From the NCBI GenBank assembly GCA_020201235.1, contig JAIVHD010000139.1, positions 1 through 8,882 of the forward strand: DNA of 8,882 nucleotides. Reading direction: 5' to 3'. The notes below the pieces were generated by a model, which saw only the letters and a list, made by a program, of their open reading frames with translations, did not search any database and was not told the origin of the DNA. Origin of the DNA: Lysobacteraceae bacterium (GTDB lineage: Bacteria > Pseudomonadota > Gammaproteobacteria > Xanthomonadales > Wenzhouxiangellaceae). The position numbers and the translations under genes were made by a program. This document shows positions 5,950 to 8,882 of this stretch, piece after piece (position 1 is the stretch's first letter; every line of letters starts with the position of its first letter).

Positions 5950-6810
5950 ATGGATTCCGGTGCAGCGTGCTACTGCGGCGTTTTTTTTGATTTCGACTAT
6001 ACGCTGGTCGATTCGGGCGATGCGATTGCCGCGTGCTTCGGCGAGGCGCTGTCGCGCAACGGCGATGCGCCGGTTGCCGCCGATGTGATCAAACCGATGA
6101 TTGGTTTGCCGCTGAAGCAGATGTATCACCGCGTTATAAGACAGGTCAATGATGATCCGGGCGAATGGCAGCCTACCGGGATTTTAGGCGCGGCCGGCCC
6201 GGGTGATATCCGGTCGCATGTAGATCAAGTTGACGAGCCGGCCTTCGAAGCCCGATACGATGCGTTCCTCGCATTTTATGCCGCCGCAGCCGATTGTCAG
6301 ATGGTTGCCGGTTCGCGACTGTATCCGGGAGTTGAAAATCTATTGCAAGCTTGTCGTAATCACGGCTGTCGGACGGCCATCGTCACCAACAAGGCCTCCG
6401 CCCGGGTCAATCAGTTTCTCGACTTTCACGCGCTCGGCGATCTGGTCGAACTGGTTGTCGGCTCTGACACGGTCAGCAGGCCGAAACCCCACCCGATGGG
6501 ACTGAACCGGGCGCTGATGCATTTTGGCTTGCCGGCGGCAGGCACGCTTTACGTTGGCGACAGCCTGCTGGACATGCACGCCGCCCACTCGGCCGGCATG
6601 CCGTACGCCGCGGTCTGCACCGGTCACCATGGCCCGGCAGATTTTAACGTGGACCGAACCGCGCATATCGCCGTCAATCTGGCAGGGCTGGTGCCGACCA
6701 TCGTTGCCGCTATCGCAACCTCGATCCCGGCTTCGGTTGCAGATTCAAATGCGGCGCCGGCGACTTCGACCACAGCCATGCATTCGGCCAGCAGCGGAAG
6801 ACGCCGCTGA
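5950..6810 (+). CDS. HAD-superfamily phosphatase (Gph/phosphoglycolate phosphatase-like)
   Basis: A cytoplasmic haloacid dehalogenase-type phosphatase of subfamily IA (286 aa). All four motifs are present: motif I FDFDYTLVDS with nucleophile Asp14 and Asp16, motif II IVTNKAS (Thr146), motif III Lys179 in SRPKPHP, and motif IV YVGDSLLDM with Asp204 and Asp208. A helical cap domain lies between motifs I and II (about 22-115) and is rather long, with a PGEWQPTG insertion near 70-77. The motifs fit phosphate-monoester hydrolysis as in Gph or PpaX, but the true substrate could be another sugar or nucleotide phosphate. I chose ATG 5950 over GTG 5938 because GGAG at 5941-5944 is placed correctly for it. 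The last 30 residues are a low-complexity Ala/Ser/Thr tail. Its TGA overlaps the next ATG (TGATG), so the two are translationally coupled. Confidence 0.85.
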   Translation: MDSGAACYCGVFFDFDYTLVDSGDAIAACFGEALSRNGDAPVAADVIKPMIGLPLKQMYHRVIRQVNDDPGEWQPTGILGAAGPGDIRSHVDQVDEPAFEARYDAFLAFYAAAADCQMVAGSRLYPGVENLLQACRNHGCRTAIVTNKASARVNQFLDFHALGDLVELVVGSDTVSRPKPHPMGLNRALMHFGLPAAGTLYVGDSLLDMHAAHSAGMPYAAVCTGHHGPADFNVDRTAHIAVNLAGLVPTIVAAIATSIPASVADSNAAPATSTTAMHSASSGRRR

Positions 6811-7298
6811 TGGCGCTGGAGAACACGGTCGCGGTGCTCGGCTGTGCGCGCGAAATTGATTTCACACCGGGCGTTCTTTCCGAAATGAACCGGCTGATCG
6901 ACTTCCTCGAAAGCAACCATGTCGACACGCTGACCACCGGTGCAGGCGGCGGCGTGCCGAGAATGTTTTCGCGTCTGTTCATGGACCGTGGCGGGCGCGA
7001 TTTCGGCGGCCGCGATGCCGCGACGTTGGCCGGGGCGGCAACCGTTATTGTGCTGCCGTGGGGCCGCTTCGGTGCCGGCAGCGCGCGCGAAATCATGGCT
7101 GCGCTGAAAAAGAAACACATCCGCCAGATCGTAACGCTGCTGAGCACCTCCACCGAGAACGACCTGAAAGCGCGAACGCTCGCGCTGTATCAGGCCGCTT
7201 GCGCGTTCAGTTCGGATGTCACCGATAAGCAGATCAGGCTGTGGTATGTCCAGTTGCTTGATCATTACCGTCTGTTTTCGGACACCGCGAGCCAATGA
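6810..7298 (+). CDS. small Rossmann-like protein, possible SLOG/LOG-type nucleotide-binding fold
   Basis: Family membership is not certain. The 162-aa protein begins with a beta strand and turn, NTVAVLGCAREIDF (5-18), then a helix and a second strand ending in a glycine-rich loop, TLTTGAGGGVPRMF (40-53). Later comes TVIVLPWGRFGAGSAREI (78-95). The order resembles SLOG-superfamily proteins such as LOG phosphoribohydrolases and DprA: a VAVxGS-like strand, a GGG loop, then PGGxGTxxE. Here the last motif would be diverged to PWGRFGAGSARE, so the usual active site may be altered and the protein may bind rather than cleave a nucleotide. The C-terminal third (about 115-158) is helical with many aromatics (LWYVQLLDHYRLF). 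It overlaps the HAD gene by one base and lies 33 bp before the methyltransferase. Other Rossmann-type folds remain possible. Confidence 0.6.
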   Translation: MALENTVAVLGCAREIDFTPGVLSEMNRLIDFLESNHVDTLTTGAGGGVPRMFSRLFMDRGGRDFGGRDAATLAGAATVIVLPWGRFGAGSAREIMAALKKKHIRQIVTLLSTSTENDLKARTLALYQAACAFSSDVTDKQIRLWYVQLLDHYRLFSDTASQ

Positions 7299-7331
7299 TG
7301 ACCAGGCTGAAGGGCCACCAGGAGAATTTGC

Positions 7332-8144
7332 ATGGATGAATCGCATCGCTTTTTCAGCGCCGAACCGGACGCGGCCGATCAGCAACTGCTCGAACAGATC
7401 TCGGCCATGGACCCGTGGTTTTACCCGGTAGACATCGGCGGGGTCAGTGTGGTACCCGGTGTCGGCAGCGTTCATAGCAGCTACGAGCTGACCCGTCGCA
7501 CTGAGTATCGCGAGCACCTGATTGTCGATGCCGCACTGGAACGCTACGATTTCAATGGCAAGTCGATGCTCGACCTCGGCGGCAACATCTCCTATTGGCC
7601 TTCCCGATTTGTGGCTCATGGCCTGACCTCGCTCACGGCCATGGAAGGCCGCCCGGAAGTGGTCGAACAAGCCCGTTTATATTGGAGCCGGAACCATTTC
7701 CTGGCTGAGTCGAATGTTCACTTGATGGCCGGCGACGTGCTTGCTGAATCCGGTTGGAAAACGCTGGCCGGTCGCGGGCCTTTCGACTGCACGCTGTGCG
7801 CAGGCCTGCTATACCATCTGCCCGAATATGAATGCCTGCTGCAACGCATCGCATCGCTTACCCGTGACCTCATCCTCGTCGACACGCGTGTGGTGCTCGG
7901 GCCGGAGCAGACCGCTGCCCAGAAAATGGACCGTAAATTCAATGCGCTGGAGCACGTTGCAAACAAGAAAAAGCCAAATCTGATACGTCTCATGCAAACG
8001 CTTGGGAATCTCGGCTTTCGCCCCGAGTTGATCCTGCCGAAGCAGCAATGGCCACAGGACATGCCCCCGCAGGACAACTACTCCGACGGCAACCGGGTAA
8101 CCATCATCGCGCGGCGCGAAAACCAGACCGCATTCGGTACATGA
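7332..8144 (+). CDS. class I SAM-dependent methyltransferase, CmoB-like layout
   Basis: The protein is 270 aa with a Rossmann methyltransferase fold. An N-terminal segment, DPWFYPVDIGGVSVVPG (27-43), recalls the WYHxxxLxxGVVTPG lead-in of CmoB/DUF1698-like enzymes. Motif I is KSMLDLGGNISYWP (77-90), motif II LTAMEGRPEVVEQAR (101-115), an acidic motif VHLMAGDV (129-136), and post-I region FDCTLCAGLLYHLPEY (151-166). The last 80 residues hold a Lys-rich segment (ANKKKPNLIRL) and no extra domain. CmoB itself uses carboxy-SAM on tRNA U34 and is longer with other fixed residues, so I do not call this CmoB; a small molecule or sugar is just as likely a substrate. AGGAG at 7319-7323 fixes the ATG. 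It is the last gene of the HAD-led operon and is followed by a convergent gene. Confidence 0.82.
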   Translation: MDESHRFFSAEPDAADQQLLEQISAMDPWFYPVDIGGVSVVPGVGSVHSSYELTRRTEYREHLIVDAALERYDFNGKSMLDLGGNISYWPSRFVAHGLTSLTAMEGRPEVVEQARLYWSRNHFLAESNVHLMAGDVLAESGWKTLAGRGPFDCTLCAGLLYHLPEYECLLQRIASLTRDLILVDTRVVLGPEQTAAQKMDRKFNALEHVANKKKPNLIRLMQTLGNLGFRPELILPKQQWPQDMPPQDNYSDGNRVTIIARRENQTAFGT

Positions 8145-8177
8145 CTCAGCCCAGCCGAGACAGGAAAACCATGGAAC

Positions 8178-8204
8178 CGCAGATTACGCAAATTCACGCA
8201 GATT
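8178..8204. repeat. short near-tandem repeat, three copies of CGCARATT
   Basis: In the convergent spacer after the methyltransferase the octamer CGCAGATT appears at 8178-8185, as CGCAAATT at 8187-8194, and again as CGCAGATT at 8197-8204, with steps of 9 and 10 bases. Intergenic arrays of this look (GCAGATTACGCA-like) recur in some bacterial genomes as dispersed repeats of unknown role; that comparison is from general memory. A 15-codon ATG frame runs through it (8171-8218), which I regard as chance. Near-helical spacing could also suit repeated protein binding. Confidence 0.5.
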
Positions 8205-8290
8205 ATTGGCTGTTTTAGAATGACCTTGACGACCGCGAGCATCACAGAACGGCTGGAGCAAGACAGGCAAAAATCCGCCAGTGCCCGGGC

Positions 8291-8722
8291 TCATAGCGGA
8301 TACAGCACGATGCCCCATTGGTCGGCATCTTCGATGTAAACCGCGTCGTGGTCGTTCCACCACGGGTTCTTGGCCGGCAGGGTCGGGTAGCCCATGGCGT
8401 TGAGTTGTGACTCGATCCGGGTGATCGCGGAGTGGTCTTCGAAGTAGAACACCAGCAGGTTGTCCTTGTTGCTGTTGATGTTGGCGTCGCCGCCTTGGCG
8501 TTCGATGATTTCCAGATGGTAGGGATAGGCCGGCAGACCGAGCATGACGCCGTTATAGCCGTCGTGGTCGCGGAACGAGCTGATGATGTCGAGCCCCAGG
8601 CCGCTGCGGTAAAACTCGACGATTTTGTCGAATTTGTCGGTCGGGCGTACGATTCTGAAGACCACAGCGGGTACGTCGCCGGGCCACGGGGGAGGATTGG
8701 AGTCGGTCATTCGGGTCACCAT
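8291..8722 (-). CDS. VOC-family (glyoxalase/bleomycin-resistance-like) protein
   Basis: A 143-aa protein with the paired beta-alpha-beta-beta-beta modules of the vicinal oxygen chelate fold. Module one spans about 20-75 (VVFRIVRPTDKFDKIVEFY, then GLGLDIISSF and YHLEIIERQ, with possible metal ligands His69 and Glu71). Module two spans about 88-142 (LLVFYFEDHSAITRIESQL, GYPTLPAKNPWW, AVYIEDADQWGIVLYPL). Closest in outline to YycE-like single-domain VOC proteins; the reaction is not predictable. The start is ambiguous: ATG 8722 overlaps the upstream dehydrogenase stop and lacks a Shine-Dalgarno, GTG 8719 would make a classic GTGA overlap, and ATG 8710 has GGTGA six bases before it. The longest reading is given. 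Overlap with the dehydrogenase gene implies co-transcription. Confidence 0.83.
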   Translation of the reverse strand: MVTRMTDSNPPPWPGDVPAVVFRIVRPTDKFDKIVEFYRSGLGLDIISSFRDHDGYNGVMLGLPAYPYHLEIIERQGGDANINSNKDNLLVFYFEDHSAITRIESQLNAMGYPTLPAKNPWWNDHDAVYIEDADQWGIVLYPL

Positions 8723-8882
8723 GAAAAGAGCACGGCCATGGTCTGTTCGCGTCGTTCATCAAGAAGGCGATAGGCATCGGCGGCGTTGGTATAGTGGACT
8801 TTGCGGCTGATCAGCGGTTGGACCGACAGCACACCTTGTTGCAGAAGTTCAAGAAAAAGCCGGGCATGGCGGGCAGATGTCC
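8716..8882 (-). CDS. C-terminal fragment of a zinc-type (MDR) dehydrogenase
   Basis: The reverse strand reads 54 residues from the right edge to TGA 8718-8716. ARLFLELLQQGVLSVQPLIS is followed by KVHYTNAADAYRLLDERR and MAVLFSW. This is the pattern that ends many medium-chain dehydrogenase/reductase proteins: a helix ending ELL-x-x-G-x-L, the PLIS(H/R) strand, a helix with A-x-x-AY-x-LL, and a final VLxxW-like strand. Such enzymes oxidise alcohols or sugars with NAD(P). Only the tail is visible, so the NAD-binding site, zinc ligands and substrate class cannot be judged. Its stop codon lies inside the first codons of the VOC gene. Confidence 0.65.
   Translation of the reverse strand, partial: TSARHARLFLELLQQGVLSVQPLISRKVHYTNAADAYRLLDERREQTMAVLFSW

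Noticed and set aside
5308..6129. 273-codon reverse-strand open frame across the secreted protein and HAD start
   Set aside because: It covers the HAD DxDxT motif and the orphan's signal peptide in antisense and looks like no known family.
6624..7670. 348-codon reverse-strand open frame across three genes
   Set aside because: It runs antisense to the HAD, SLOG-like and methyltransferase genes, all with clear motifs, overlaps and ribosome-binding sites; its own translation shows no motif.
8171..8218. 15-codon ATG frame in the spacer after the methyltransferase
   Set aside because: No ribosome-binding site, and it runs through the short repeat; more likely non-coding.

Overview
The window looks like chromosomal DNA of a GC-rich gammaproteobacterium. 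This is inferred from gene content and codon bias: a CvrA/NhaP2-type antiporter, a small DksA/TraR-type regulator, an MltB-family lytic transglycosylase and a Bax-like glucosaminidase. The Wenzhouxiangella/Chromatiales/Xanthomonadales side of the class would fit, but nothing here fixes the genus. I see no rRNA, tRNA, CRISPR array, transposase or phage gene.

Layout. 1-154 (-) is the N-terminus of a K+/H+ antiporter-like protein. 155-527 is a long divergent spacer. 528-884 (+) is a C4 zinc-finger DksA/TraR-family regulator. 889-1086 is a 198-bp imperfect palindrome that fills almost all of the space between two convergent genes. 1094-1921 (-) is a membrane-anchored redoxin. Divergent from it, 2029-5031 (+) is a tight three-gene cell-wall/polysaccharide block: MltB-family transglycosylase, Bax-type glucosaminidase (ATGA overlap), then a PgaB-like polysaccharide deacetylase starting 4 bp later. 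The deacetylase frame breaks at a TAG at 5029-5031, and what looks like its conserved C-terminus continues one frame over to 5180. 5269-5820 (+) is a secreted orphan protein.

5950-8144 (+) is a probable operon of a Gph-like HAD phosphatase, a small Rossmann-like protein resembling the SLOG/LOG fold (TGATG overlap), and a class I SAM methyltransferase. The trio suggests small-molecule or nucleotide/sugar tailoring, but the substrate cannot be read from sequence. 8145-8290 is a convergent spacer with a three-copy short repeat. 8291-8722 (-) is a VOC-family protein overlapping the end of a zinc-type (MDR) dehydrogenase that runs off the right edge (8716-8882, -).

The points most worth checking are the 198-bp palindrome, the one-base frame break in the deacetylase, and the HAD / SLOG-like / methyltransferase trio. 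None of these amounts to a proven new system from sequence alone.
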